Assembly: GCA_005408345.1 (NCBI GenBank)
Contig: SEMN01000571.1
Location: 248,001 to 312,000 of the forward strand
Direction of reading: 5' to 3'
DNA length: 64,000 bases
Origin: Macquaria australasica
Taxonomy: Eukaryota > Chordata > Actinopteri > Centrarchiformes > Percichthyidae
Below the pieces are notes generated by a model. That model was given only the letters and a program-made list of their open reading frames with translations, did not search any database and was not told the origin of the DNA. Both the position numbers and the translations under genes were made by a program. Positions 46,401-58,619 of this stretch are shown in pieces. Positions within the stretch are counted from its first letter, which is position 1, and every line of letters begins with the position of its first letter.

Positions 46401-49400
46401 TCTAACTCGTCGCCTGCGATTCGAGGATGAGACTGAGACGGAAGCAGAGTCTCGTTACCTGGAGCGGCAGAGGAGACGGGCAGGGCAGCGAGGGACAGGT
46501 GTCCTGGTCTCCAAACCGGACCTGAACCTGTACATCAAGGCGGAGGCAGGGTTGCAGGGTACAGGACATGTTGTTGACAGACCGCAGAGAGGACGGACGT
46601 CAATGGGAGTGGCAGGGCAATGTGAATCCTGTGGGACAGTTTTAGGAGGCGGAGTCAACCTGAACCTCCATTTACACACACCTGTACCTGAAAACCGATG
46701 GCGGAGTCTGTACAGAACTGAGCCAATCAGAGAGACCTACATTGGCTCTGTCACACCTGGTGATACCAGCAGGGGAGGGGGAGGGAGCGGGGGTGTCACT
46801 AACAAGCAGGTGATGAGGATGACCAATCAGGTGGAAGTTAATGAAAACAAGGTGACCCTGACTCAGGCCACACCTACCACAGACCTGCCAATCAACCCCT
46901 ATGGCCCCAACCTACTGACCACGCCAGCTCAGCCCTCATGTTTTGTGCCGCCCATGTTCAAATGCCCATCCTCCTCGTCTTCTCCTCATGTGACATCAGT
47001 AATGATGTCACAGAGTGTCAGGCTCAACGGCACAAAATCAGGGCAGAATCTGAACCAGGAGGAGCAGGGGAGACATGTAGCTGCCAAGCCCCACAGAGAG
47101 CACCGATCTGGGCCAGAGCTGCAAGAGAGGAGGCCCTGTGTCAAGGATGGAGGTCTGGATCTCAAGAGCTCCTCCTCTTCCTCAAGAACAAGCTCAGAGA
47201 CAACAGGTGAGAACATTTACATGTCAATACATGACATATAAACTGTTTACATACAGTCAGATAAACTACAGTTACAGTATACAGATACTGTCAGCTACTT
47301 CATAGAGTGCTGATGTATCATATAGACAAAAGTAGTAGTCAGCGTGCAGTGTAATGTCTGGGTTTCACGCCTACTCATTTTTACTAGTTGCAAGCTTTTG
47401 CAGACTAGTAGTCACATAATATTTTTGTAATCTATTTTAATTGAATAACATTGTTGCACAGCCATCATGTCATGACAGTAAGTCATGTAAACAGAGACTG
47501 AACTGTCAGCTACATGAGCAAAAGGCCTCACTCAGCTTCATTACAAGTTTCAGTTAGTTGCTGCCCTACATCTAACCACTTTACCTGTGTGTAGATCCAT
47601 CTTCTCCTTTTTCACAAACCAAACTTCGCTTCAGAGCTCCAGAGTGTTTTTGTTGTCAGTCCTGGTTGTTTTCTGAGCTGCCCTCCTTCACCCAACTCTG
47701 TCAGAAATGTAATAATAATATGTTATATCCATTTCATCCAGGCAAACTATCATCATGACAACAAGTTCTGAAAAATTACCTGATTTTAAGATTTGAAAGT
47801 GAGTGTTCATCAGCTGACCTCACTAACACTTCCTACGTTCTTCTGATATGCTGTCATCTGCAGTATTTGATAAACAGGTTACATTACATCACACATCTGT
47901 AAACACACACTATTGTCCTCTGATTGGTTTACAGGTGAGAGCCAAGACCCACCCACCCCAGACAGCAGCAGCTATGGACAGGTCAGACAGCCAATGAGAG
48001 CAGAGCTTCACAGTGATCACGCTTCACTTCCTGAACAGTGAGTTCAAACCCAAACTGAGTCTGTGTAATGCCCTGCTGGAAGTCCTGATCCAACACTAAA
48101 CACTTCACAAGTAGACTGATGTGTCGCCGTGGATACGACACTGCAGCATCACTACATCTGTACTAAAGAAACAGTTCAGCTCATCATTTACATTACATTC
48201 ATTTGGCAGATGCTTTTTTCCAAAGCGACTTGCAACAGGTGCATTCAAACCACATAGGAGCAAGAGCTCAATATCATCCAAAACTGGGAGTGTATCCCTC
48301 TAAAACAAATAACTAAAGGCGGGGGTGTGTGTGTGTGTGTGTGTGTGTGTGTAGGGGGGGGGGGTGCTTTGCACCAACTAGGAGACCACAACCACCGGCA
48401 AGTCATGCGGAGGTGGGGTATGTCTCCGTCTGTTTGTTCCCATCCTTTACATCAAGGGTTCTCAAACTTATTACTCAAAGGTCCGCATCTGCTTTTTCTT
48501 CAAGGTCAGAGGTTTGGAATGATTGGCAATAACAAAACAACATTTAACATGAACTCACTTATAACTTTTAAGCAACATACATTCAAGTTCAAGACAGTCA
48601 AGATAGTCAAAATACATTTGAGCCTTGTGGGAGAAATGGCACTGTTTGCCTGCAATCAGTTGCTGTTCTGTGGATACTACTGTTTGAAATGGCTGTGCTT
48701 GGTGTCAGTGACGTTTTACATTATCACCATAATTACCACTCTTCACAATCCCGACTGTTTCTGTGCAAATCAAACACATGAAAATTGACAATGACATTCA
48801 CATCATTGGCAACAGAATGTTCTGCAAAGAACCCCCCCCCACTGTTTACAGGTAGGCTACTCGTTGTCGCAACTAATTAATGTCATTTCTCTTTTGATTT
48901 AGCCAAAACCGAAACCGAGGCAGACACAGCTCTGACAGTTAGTCCATATTTATTTCTGAGTCAGACATGTTCTTACATTTACACCAGTTGTAGAAATCGT
49001 GTACTAGAGAAAACGAGACATTCTGTATCTGCGATTTAGGAGCTGATAGCAAATTCTCTGGTGTAACGTTACTGTGTGAACTCGACAGCAACAACACACA
49101 GCACTCTTTCCAGCAGTTAACGTCGCCATGACAACGATGCCAATGATAGAGAGATTTAAGCCAGATTAAAACCACATTCATCAGGGGACAGAATGATCTC
49201 CAGCTACACCGTATATTCAACGTCACTAACAAATTATTGATCAATTCTGTATGTATGTATTTCAAAATAGAAAACGTTACACTTCATAATGTATTGTATT
49301 CACAACACAAGGTATGGGCTGGGTCCGGGTTGACTCGCCACATCCTTGGTCCGGATGTGGACTGAGGTCCGGACTTTGAGAAGTCCTGCTTTACATCAAC

Positions 49401-52400
49401 AGTTTCAGGTTCTGCCATCTGGTACCCTCCTCAGACTTCCACTAGCTAAAACCAACAGAACCACTCCTTTATACCCGCTGCCATCTCGCTCCTTAACTCT
49501 GGGAGGAAAACAATTATTTGCATAATGTTTTAAGTTACTGTTTTTTTTTTTTTTAATTGACTGAGTATTTTTACTGTGTATTTATGTTTTGGGGTCTTAG
49601 TGTTGTAATTATGTGCCCTGTGTTTTATGTGTGCTAATTGTATGCATCCTACTGCTGCATAACCAATTGCCTCACTGAGGACAAATCAAGTTTTTCCTTC
49701 CTGGGGAGGAGGGGTGTTCAACCTCCTGATGTTGTAAAGGAGGAATCGACAGGAGCTACTGCTGCCATGTTCAACATCCAGGGTCACTCCCAGGATCCCT
49801 GCCGTCCGACTGGGCACCATTACAATGTTGTCAAGGTGATGGACAGGTCTGGACAAACACAAGCTCAGTCTGGTCCAGGTTGAGCTTTAGGTGGTGGCTT
49901 GATATCCACTCCGAGATGTCAGCCAGGTGAGCAGGGATGTCTCCACCTGAGTGTCCAATGGAGGGAATGACAAATATAGCTGGGTGTCATCAGCATAGCA
50001 GTGGTAGGAGAAACCATGCGAGTGTGTGACAGGACCAACTGAACTACTGAACAAACTGTCAGCTGAACATTTTAGATTTCAGACTCATCTGGATTTACAA
50101 TAAAATAACTTTGACAAAACAACCCTAAAAACAACTGGCCTGAGTCCAGTTTCAAACTGGATGAATTGATCTGTTGGGTTTGTCAGGTTGTTTGATCAAT
50201 ATCATTGATTAACAGTAGGTAGAACAATCTCACCACAAGGTCCACTCAGTAGCTGTAGAGGAGTTTTCTACTGTTTCACATGATCTTCCTCAGCAGATGG
50301 AGATTGTCCTGTTGTCAAAGAGTTGTATATGCTCAAATTACTTTTTTTTTTTTAACACTTTGAGGACTTCTCGTCCATGTTGGCTGAAACGCTGACATTG
50401 AAAGTTCATTCTTGACTTTGGAAACAGCAGGTCAACTGGGGATGCACCAATCCAATTTTTTCTCTCCTGGTACAGAGTCTGATACCTTTGAACTGATCTT
50501 TAATACTTTTGATGTCTTTGATTTGTTTGAATGCTCTGTCATGTGGATCAACAAGTGTTTTGTGGGTCAGAGTGGGATTTTAACCACATATCCACGTCAT
50601 CCAGAAATTCATATATCTATCCATCTTTGGCTCATACCAGTCAATTGTTTCATTTTCTCTCACATCATCAGCCAGCAAGGTTTGATCATGCACAAGTTTA
50701 AATTCATTCAGCACTTTGTGAAATTCACATTTTCAACATCAATGTCATCTTGAATCATTGCTTTAATGTCATTCATTTTATGAGTGCACACTCCGAGTTT
50801 GCCTCTGTGTAAGTGATTTACTGTCAGGCACATCCATTTTTGTTTTCACTTTTATCATCATTGTCATCATTTTATCATTAATTAGTTCAGTATTTCGAGT
50901 GAGTCCAAGTTATACAACGTTAGTCCCTTGCATTCAGAGCTTCTATTGCAACAACAATCTTCATATTGAGCTTGTTATTTCAGTAATGATTTCATGTAGT
51001 CATTCGATAGTGTAGATTGCTTTCTATGCCGCATCAAACATTCCTGAACAGTTGCATAATGTTTGATCGTAGAACAGGGTCGGGAGAGAACATTTCTGAG
51101 CAACAAGCAATGAAATGCTTTTGTTGCGTTACTCATGAAACATCGAAATCCTGGCAGCACTCCAGTCAATTAAACAATCTAACATTGTGACCTTCTTCAG
51201 ATGTAATCCAGGCCGTTTTTGACTTAATGTTGTGACTCTTTCAAGTCACATTGGGAGCAGTTAAGTACAGCCGACACGTCTTTATTTATGTGCATTTATT
51301 TACAATAATGTCAGAAACAAACAAGAATCATTAAATATATGCATCTACACACATCCGCAGGTTTGCTCCTCTGCTCTGCTGGAGCTCTCACCCGGACCAC
51401 CGCCCCATCTACTGGTGGCGTTCCATTAAAGTGCCCGGTGGGACAGATCAATAATGTTAACATAAAAAGGAATAATTATTAACAACTGATAATATTAGGA
51501 TACATAAAAATAACTAATTCAGCAAAATAATAGTTCAAGTGTTGTGGTTTTGCAAAGTGGACCCAAACACAGGACCCAGACACAGGGGTACAGTAAAACA
51601 GAGGGCAGAGGGGCAATGGTGGATGGCAGATCCGGGCCAGGCTGGACAGACAGATGAGGGTGAGTTGCATTGGCAGGCTGGAGCTACCTTCAGGGTTATC
51701 AGGCAGGCAAGCAGGGAGAATTCAGGGAAATCAAAGGGGATAGGTGGACTGAAGACTGGAGCAGGGAACCTCAGGCGAACGGCCTGGGGGCAGGGCAGAG
51801 GCAGAGACAGAAACCTGGGATTGCAATGCCCACACCACAGACACAGACAGACAGACAGACAGGGGAGCACAGAAGACACAGGGGAAAATAGGAAACATAG
51901 GGAAACACAAGTGAAAATACTGGGGCCGTGACATCAAGCACGTTAAACATAGAACTGGCTCTAACACAGAGTATCTGCTGATACACAGAACTGATCTGAT
52001 ATTAGCTCTCTGTTTTTTCCAAAGATAAAATCTTTAAACATTTCTACATGGAATCGAGTACAAAAATGTGTATGTAAGGTAACGGAGACTGAATGAATGA
52101 GTTTTATAACTGACAAATAAACTTTATTTAATGTGAATCAGTCTGACCAATACCTGATCCACTCGGTAAGGTCAGTATCAGCACCAGTATCAATCTAGGA
52201 TTATGTATCAGTGCATCTCCACCATCAGTCTCAGTTCTCTAACAGTTTTCAGAGTTCTGATAATTAATCGTCTCTGTTTCCTTCAGCTTCATAAGGAGAG
52301 ACGTATCCTCTCGTCTTTCTCTGCAACGTCTTTTCTCCACCGTCAGACTGAGCAGGACTCGAACCGGAAGCCTCGACCGCCTCAGCTCAGAGCTCCGCCC

Positions 52401-55400
52401 CGCAGCATCTGACCCCGCCCACTCTGTCCCTGCCCTCTCATGTCCCAGGAAGTCCTCCAGCCTCCTGAAGAAAACACCGTCTGTTCAGTCGCTCAGTGTG
52501 GTGAGAAGATCATCAATTATTATATTTTTATTATCAGCTGCTGAGTTTTTAACTTGACCTGCATGTTTCACTGTCTGTCCAGCAGGGGTCGCCCCTCTTC
52601 TTCCTCTTCTTCTTGTTTGACCTGTATGTCTCCTGTTTGTCCAGCAAGGGTCACCCTTCTTGCAGTTGAGGAAATCATCATCAGTTCAGTCTTTGGGGTT
52701 GGAGCGGAAGAAGAAGAAGGATCGTTCTGCTGACTACAGACCAGCTGCTGACCAGTAACACTCCTGTTTCTGATTTTATAATCTGTTCTCCAGATCAGCC
52801 AATAATCTGGAGATAAAAATGTAGCAGCCAGTCAGAGCTTCTGTACTCTTTCTGTCTCTCTTCCTGTCCATCTGTCTGTCTGTCTGTCTCTCTACCTGTC
52901 ATACAAATGTCAGCTCATGTATTTTATCTTGGGACAAACAAAGATGGCTATTAATGTAAGCAGGAAGAGGAAGACTGGTGTAAAATGACCAGGATGGTGA
53001 AAGTCAGAATAACGATTGATTTGAATTATTACAAAGAACTGAAGGATGTAGATCAGTTCAGCGTGATGTGGGCTCATGGGGACATGTTGCGCTCTGTAAA
53101 AGTAAATCAATTTCTGCGGAGTTGATGTGATTTATTTATTTGTTTGTGTTTTGAAGATGGTCATATTTTTGTAAATGGCTTGTTGAAAGATTGATAGAAT
53201 AAAGTTACTTTAAAAAAAACTCCCTTCCTGTCTGTCTCTCTGTCTGTCTGTCTGTCTCTCAGGTTCCTGCAGCGGTGTCTCAGTATCGAGGATGTCAGCC
53301 ATCCCTGTTCAGTCCGTTCTGTCGGTCGGGTTCTTCAGGTTTGTTCTGACGGAACGTTTCTGTTGGAACTCAGTCGACCGAAGAGCCAAATGTACGGATT
53401 CATCATCATTAGAGGAAGAGGACGACCTGATTCTGGTACTGTAGATACTACAAATACTACTATAAATACTACTAATACTACTACTGATCAGCAGAGGGAG
53501 AGGACAACCTGACTGATCCATTTTCTGCTGATTATACAGGTTTGGGTTTGGGTCCAGGTGGCAGCCGGCTGACAAATGTAGTCCAAAAATCTAATCAGTG
53601 ACGTCTTCCAGCTCCTCCTGGAGGATCCTGAGGTGTTACCAGACCAGATGGGATCTAGTCTGCCCTGGGGCCTGATGGGATATACGATCAGCCATAACAT
53701 TATTACCACCTGCCTAATATTGTGTAGGTCCCCCTTTTGCCACCAAAACAGCCCTGACCCATCGAGGCATGGACTCCACTAGACCTCTGAAGGTGTGCTG
53801 TGGTATCTGGCACCAAGACGTTAGCAGCAGATCCTTTAAGTCCTGTACGTTGCGAGGTGGGGCCTCCGTGGATCGGACTTGTTTGTCCAGCACATCCCAC
53901 AGATGTTTGATTGGATTGAAATCTGGGGAATTTGGAGGCCAAGTCAACACCTTGAACTCATTGTCATGTTCCTCACACCATTCCTGAACCATTTTTGCAG
54001 TGTGGCAGGGTGCATTATCCTGCTGAAAGAGGCCACTGCCATTAGGGAATACCGTTTTCATGAAGGGGTGGACTTGGTCTGCAACAATGTTTAGGTAGGT
54101 GGTACGTGTCATTGTAACATCCACATGAATGGCAGGACCCAAGGTTTCCCAGCAGAACATTGCCCAAAGCATCACACTGCCTTTGCCGGCTTGCCTTCTT
54201 CCCATAGTGCATCCTGGTGCCATGTCTTCCCCTGGTAAATGACGCACATGCACCCAGCCATCCACATGATGTAAAAGAAAACGTGATTCATCAGACCAGG
54301 CCACCTTCTTCCATTGCTCCGTGGTCCAGTTCTAATGCTCATGTGCTCATTGTAGGCGCTTTTGGCGGTAGACAGGGGTCAGCATGGGCACCCTGACCGG
54401 TCTGCAGCTACGTAGCCCCATACGCAACAAATTGCATTGCAGTGTGTGTTCTGACACCTTTCTATCAGAACCAGCATTAACTTTTTCAGCAATATGAGCT
54501 ACATTAGCTCTTCTGTTGGATCGGATCACACAGGCCAGCCTTCGCCCCCCACGCACATCAGTGAGCCTTGGCCGCCCATGACCCTGTCACCGGTTCACTG
54601 GTTTTCCTTCCTTGGAACACCTTTGGTAGGTACTGACCACTGCAGACCGGGAACACCCCACAAGAGCTGCAATTTTGGAGATGCTCTGACCCAGTCGTCT
54701 AGACATCACAGTTTGGTCCTTGTCAGAGTCGCTCACATTCTTACGTTTGTCCATTTTTCCTGCTTCCAACATCAACTTCGAGGACAGAATGTTCACTTGA
54801 TGCCTAATATACTAATATACCCCCCCCCCCCACTGACAGGTGCCACTGTAACAAGATAATCAATGTTCTTCACTTCACCTGTCTGTGGTCATAATGTTAT
54901 GGCTGATTGTTGTATAATCCTCCAGTGTGTTCTGGGTCTGAACTGGGCCTCCTCCACAAGGAAGCCTCCAGAAGGATCCTGATCAGATGTTGAACCACCT
55001 CAGCTGACTCCTCGACTCCTGCTATTGCCTCCACTTCATGTTGTTGTCAGTCAGCTGAGGTGGTTCAACATCTGATCAGGGTCCTCCTGGAGACCTCCCT
55101 GTGGATGAGGAGGCCCTGGGGTAGACCAGAACACACCGGAGGATTATATATTCCATCAGGTCCCGTGGCTTGCAGGACATGGCTGAGCAGAAGGCCAACT
55201 AGGATGGATGGATAGTATTAAGAATGTTTTATATATATTATATTGATATTGATAAATATCAGTGTTGCAGATGTATGAAAAGTCACATATGAAATGATCA
55301 AAGTGATATTAAAAGAACCAGCAGACAAAAATCTTCATGAGTAAAACAGAAAGTTCAGTTTCTTAGTTTGAAGTTCAGCTGTTCAGCAGTGACACTACTG

Positions 55401-55822
55401 ATACTGACAGTACTACTAATACTACTATTACTACTACTTCTGGTGCTGCTACCGGTCTGGTTACACTAAAACTTCAGAACAGAATCAGAGTCAAGTGTTT
55501 ACTCAACATGTTCTTGGTTTTTAACAGTTTGTTCTGTCTGTTCTGTGATCATACTAATACTGCATATAACTATGTTATAGTACTATGTCAACAGTGTATT
55601 AACAGTATAATAATGTGTACTCTAGGCGTATACGTGGAGGACATGGTGGACAGCAGCACTGAGAAGTTGTATGCCGGCCTGCTTGCGGTTGGAGATGAGA
55701 TCCTGGAGGTGAATGGGGAGAAAGTGGCCTGTCTCAGTCTGGACCAGGTGACCCACCTGCTGACTCAGAACACCTCCGCCACCATCCGGGTGCTCCGACA
55801 CCGGAGAACACCTCCAAAATGA
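43438..55822 (+). CDS. PDZ-domain protein, KIAA1614-like, 9 coding exons
   Basis: Model exons: 43438-43825, 44489-44540, 44719-44838, 46269-47206, 47935-48037, 52287-52500, 52645-52754, 53263-53435 and 55626-55822 (TGA). Every intron is GT-AG and all phases agree, giving 764 residues. The first 660 residues have no domain I recognise: they are Ser/Gly/Pro-rich, with an acidic/Ser stretch [12 protein letters not shown], a basic segment (exon 6) and RKSSSVQSL (exon 7). The last two exons encode one PDZ domain (about residues 665-760). Its carboxylate-binding loop is YGFI; further on come GRPDSGVYVEDM and [14 protein letters not shown]. As far as I recall this C-terminal block matches KIAA1614 proteins. 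The convergent syntaxin-6/10 gene next door agrees, because human KIAA1614 adjoins STX6. Molecular function is unknown; PDZ domains usually bind C-terminal peptides. The third exon boundary is the least certain. No symbol is given because the family call rests on memory. Confidence 0.78.
44073..44205 (-). repeat. Fish interspersed repeat (LINE 3'-end type), reversed
   Basis: GTCAAGTCAACTTTATTTAT then CAGCCCAATATCACAAATCA, CTCAAGGGGCTTTC and CTGTCCTTAGACCCT. This is a widespread fish family. It lies in intron 1 of the coding part of the PDZ gene. Confidence 0.65.
45440..46112 (+). repeat. 20-bp minisatellite in the PDZ gene intron
   Basis: About 33 units of ACACTCCATCACACTTTGTT with CACCACACCTGCT variants. 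All three frames are open for long stretches only because the repeat lacks stops. It ends about 155 bp before the largest coding exon (46269). Confidence 0.92.
48185..48310 (+). repeat. Fish SINE/LINE-tail fragment
   Basis: CATTCATTTGGCAGATGCTT then TTCCAAAGCGACTTGCAA, a common fish repeat block. In the long intron between 48037 and 52287. Confidence 0.6.
48325..48352 (+). repeat. (GT)14 microsatellite followed by poly-G
   Basis: GT dinucleotide run, then an 11-nt G run at 48354-48364. Confidence 0.9.
48453..49388. mobile_element. Non-autonomous hAT transposon, 936 bp
   Basis: Short terminal inverted repeats CAAGGGTTCTCAAA (left) and TTTGAGAAGTCCTG (right), flanked on both sides by the identical 8-bp sequence CTTTACAT (48445-48452 and 49389-49396). 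An 8-bp duplication and these ends are hAT hallmarks. No transposase frame inside. Confidence 0.85.
49397..49638. other. Intron sequence, nothing recognised
   Basis: Poly-T run at 49541-49554; otherwise plain. Confidence 0.4.
49639..50035 (-). repeat. Interspersed repeat fragment of uncertain family
   Basis: It contains AGCTGGGTGTCATCAGCATA, GCAGTGGTAGGAGAAACCAT and TCCAGGTTGAGCTTTAGGTG, phrases that recur widely in fish genomes. The family and direction are not certain to me. Confidence 0.4.
50222..50312. repeat. Half copy of the 20792-20998 fold-back family
   Basis: ACAATCTCACCACAAGGTCC then CAGTAGCTGTAGAGGAG and CACATGATCTTC match one arm of the element at 20792-20998. The second arm is missing. 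Confidence 0.5.
50313..51535. other. Long intron of the PDZ gene, no exon seen
   Basis: AT-rich. A frame at 50412-50753 lacks splice context and family features. The 51230-51440 stretch is possibly transposon-derived. Confidence 0.4.
51536..51950 (+). repeat. G/A-rich interspersed repeat, possibly LTR-retrotransposon derived
   Basis: Purine-rich block with AGACAGACAGACAGACAGG and ATACTGGGGCCGTGACATCA, a type found at ends of fish LTR elements. Several overlapping open frames come from base composition only. Confidence 0.35.
53436..53682. other. Intron with a CTA microsatellite and a LINE-like fragment
   Basis: ACTACTA(AT) run at 53450-53484. From about 53605 the sequence TCTTCCAGCTCCTCCTGGAG belongs to a common fish LINE fragment that continues after the Tc1 element. 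Confidence 0.5.
53683..54914 (-). mobile_element. Tc1-type transposon, 1,232 bp, inactive
   Basis: Inverted ends TACGATCAGCCATAACATTA and (right, reversed) TACAACAATCAGCCATAACA; the left end lacks 3 nt. TA flanks both ends (53681-53682, 54915-54916), as expected for Tc1/mariner. It carries a transposase pseudogene and lies antisense in the last intron of the PDZ gene. A C run sits at 54820-54830. Confidence 0.92.
53714..54796 (-). pseudogene. Tc1-like transposase with stops and a lost catalytic Glu
   Basis: One continuous frame with three in-frame stops: TGA at about 54586, TGA at about 54346 and TAG at about 54331. N-terminal helix-turn-helix DNA-binding part ([20 protein letters not shown]), then the DDE domain: WSDESRF holds the first Asp and [10 protein letters not shown] the second. 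In the third block, usually SPDxNPIEHLW, the sequence is [11 protein letters not shown], so the catalytic Glu is Lys. Both stops and this change mean it is dead. Confidence 0.92.
54972..55083. repeat. 36-bp inverted repeat in a LINE-like fragment
   Basis: GATCAGATGTTGAACCACCT on the left is matched by AGGTGGTTCAACATCTGATC on the right, with the pairing extending to AAGGATCC/GGGTCCT and CAGCTGAC/GTCAGCTG. The spacer is about 40 nt. The surrounding 54925-55190 belongs to the same widespread fish repeat as 53605-53680. Confidence 0.75.
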
Positions 55823-56469
55823 CCACAACAGTGTCTGAGGCTATCTAAGACTGCCAGAATACTTACAACACATCCTGAGAGTAGCTAGCTGATACTTGCT
55901 TCATAACCAAACCACACCTTCACACACCCGGTCCAACTGGAACTTCAACTCTGGAACAAGTTCATAACAAAATGACCCAAACAAACTGCTGAGCTGCTTC
56001 CTGGACTGAGCTGGGACTTTACTTATTTGAAGAACACATCAGCAGGTGAATCTGCTGATTTGAAATTAAAAAGTGGAAAAACATTTCTCTGTTTTAGATT
56101 CTCGTTTGACTTTTTCTTCACCTTCAGAGCTGCTCTCAGGTGTAATAAGAATATAAAATGATATAAAGTGATGTTATTTAATGCAGTAACAGTGTTGTAC
56201 TGGGTTGTTTGGTGTCTCATCTAAACATTTACAGTATTTAAAGAAACCTTTGCAGTATTTCTGTCTCTGTACAGTTCACATGTATTTTCATGTTTGCTTA
56301 TATTTTCAGACAAGTTAAAGAAACGATGAACTGAAGCTTCATGTCTCCTGTTACATCGTTCTCTACACCAACACTAACATCTAAACATTGTTTTAACTGT
56401 ATATAAAGTTCCTTGTTAAAAATCAAATTCCCAGAAAAAATCCTGAGAACACGACCAAACTCTGACAGA

Positions 56470-56475
56470 AATAAA
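56470..56475 (+). terminator. Candidate polyadenylation signal of the PDZ gene
   Basis: AATAAA 648 bp beyond the stop codon, the first canonical hexamer noted after it. Assignment is positional only. Confidence 0.35.
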
Positions 56476-57867
56476 GATTCACCCCCACCCCTCCATAAAA
56501 TATTTATAGGCAGCATATGAACAATTGATCATATTTATATATTTATAACACACTGTACTGTATTTCAGTCAGACAACTCACATTTGAAATGTTTATTATA
56601 GCAGCAGAACAGTTAGTTTGGTGTCCAGGCTCCGACCTCATCACTCCCCGCATATGTTTACATAGAGATATTAGAGAGTGATGAGCAAATATCTTAAACC
56701 CCCTAGCCAGAGCCTGCAGGTTAATGCTGGGGTGGTAGTGGGGCTGAAAGAACAAGTGGCAATACTGATGTAGGGCAGCAGTGGCAATGACAGGCAGAGG
56801 GAGAGATGGAAAATTTTGCAGTTAAAATAGAGTGCCAAATTGGAAGGGTGTGTTTGGTAGATGGTTGTGGAGAGTAAGGTATGTCATGTGTGTTTATAGC
56901 TATGCAGCTTGAGTTGACTGCCTGAACTAGCTTGCAGGCGTAAGATGTGGTGTTAAATGTCTGATCATGAAAACAGGCAGAAAACATTTTAAAGATCAGT
57001 CTGTTTTTATTTTCTGAATCAGATTATTGAAATAAAATTTACCTGCAAACAATAACTTCACTCAGCTGCTGATATAAAAAAAACCTAAATAATAAAGACA
57101 ATGTTTTCATTCACCGATCAATAACACAGTTTAACTTCAAACTAAACATCTTCATTCAGCTGTAATTTAGTCATTGATCTGTTCTGCTACTCTGATTCAT
57201 CATGTGTCAAACAAAATACAGTGGTTATCATTATCAGTTCTGAAAAGAAACATGGATTTATTTTCACATTAAAAGCATTAAATAAATCTGCAGTTTCAGT
57301 ATCAGTTGAACCTGAAGGAAACTTCGTTTAATTAATGAAAATCAGCTGAATTAAAAAAAAAGTTGTCTGACAGAAAACACTAATTAAGACCAGTCAAAGG
57401 TGAAATTTGACAGTTCATGAAATAAAAATGAAGAAATACTAAATTAGTTTGTGAAATTTGTTGGAAAACGACTGAATGGATTTATGAAGAGTAAGTGTTA
57501 AAACATGTCAACAGAATAAACACTACAGATGAGTCTGTTTATAACCTGTAATTCTGTATTTAATTAGTTCTATTTTCATCAGTCAGAGTTATGAATACTG
57601 TGGTTTTATTTTATTAAAACAGTAACAGGAAATACTTTTAACTTGTAACACGTTTCACATCACCTGCAGACGTGTACATTTTACCGCCATGCGTACCATA
57701 AACATGATGGTGTGCGGCGATGTGAATAGCTGCTATGTCTTACAGCTCACTTGTTACCTGATTTCAATCAATTAATTCAAACAAGCAGTTCCCTCGCTAG
57801 CTAACCTTCAGCACTGCACTTCCTGCTGCTGCTTCACATTAAAAGCCTACCAAAGGTTCACTGAAGA

Positions 57868-57873
57868 AAGGCT
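57868..57873 (-). terminator. Possible polyadenylation signal for the syntaxin gene
   Basis: Minus-strand AATAAA about 1.6 kb past the stop codon. Fish syntaxin 3' UTRs can be long, but other hexamers exist further on, so this is only a candidate. Confidence 0.2.
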
Positions 57874-58139
57874 TTTATTGTGAAGTTTTAATTATATATG
57901 GTACAGGACACAAAAAATAAAATACAGTAAAATAAATTGTTAGAGGAAACAAAATTAAAAATAAAACATCAGTGATGGATTCAGTCACTTAAAGTCAAAC
58001 AAAAACACACAAACTGTAAACGTAAAAATCACAAAAACATCAACAGAAACAGGAAGTTTTAGTGTTCTTACATTAATTTTTCAAAAGATTATTTTCTTTC
58101 CAGAAACCATCCACGAGCTCCAACCTCAGACTAAACAAC

Positions 58140-58450
58140 CAGAGTTAAACTGGACTTAAACCAGGATTAAACCTGAAGTAAACCAGGGTTAAACTGATGT
58201 TAACATGGAGCTGAAACTGGAATTCAAGTTGAGAATGAAACTGGGTTTAAATGCAGAAAAACTGAAGTTAGAATTTCACTTAACTTGAAATTAAACTGGA
58301 TCTTAACTGGTGTTAAAATGGGGTTAAACTGGAGTTAAAAGTTGCATCCAAGTGGAGTTAAGAGTTTAAAGGGAGTAAAACTAAAGGCATTAAAGTTAAA
58401 CTGGAGTTAAAGTGGAGTTCAACTGGAATTAAACTGGAGTTGAGATGGTT
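58140..58450 (+). repeat. Degenerate AAACTGGAGTTA minisatellite
   Basis: About twenty loose units of (T)AAACTGGAGTTAA(A); a few more near 58780-58820. Possibly in the 3' UTR of the syntaxin gene. Confidence 0.75.
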
Positions 58451-58619
58451 ATTTTCAGCCCTTTAAATAAAATATCCAAACAAACATTATTTTCTAAAAC
58501 ATGAAACATTAAAACACATCAAACAAGTTTCCACCTGCTTTGACCTTTGACCTCTGCAATGATTTTAACAGTCAAACACTCAAATAACCAAAGTGCCTTT
58601 TCAGTTCCCCTCAGAGGGA

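Larger units (their letters stand above)
55830..58139. other. Convergent intergenic region, 3' UTR of PDZ gene and spacer
   Basis: 3' UTR probably to about 56490. 56620-56960 is unremarkable. The rest is AT-rich. No exon found. Confidence 0.45.

Noticed and set aside
50412..50753. 113-codon frame in the long PDZ-gene intron
   Set aside because: AT-rich with no acceptor or donor that fits the neighbouring exon phases and no recognisable domain.
51535..51986. Five overlapping open frames of 70-130 codons on both strands
   Set aside because: Caused by purine-rich composition and GACA repeats; no splice sites, motifs or consistent frame.
52587..52689. Alternative exon starting GGGTCGCCCCTC
   Set aside because: It keeps phase but runs into a stop after about 27 codons; the acceptor at 52644 gives an exon that joins correctly to the next one.
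53714..54304. Intact transposase gene
   Set aside because: Upstream in-frame stops and loss of the catalytic Glu in the NPIKHLW block show it is inactive.
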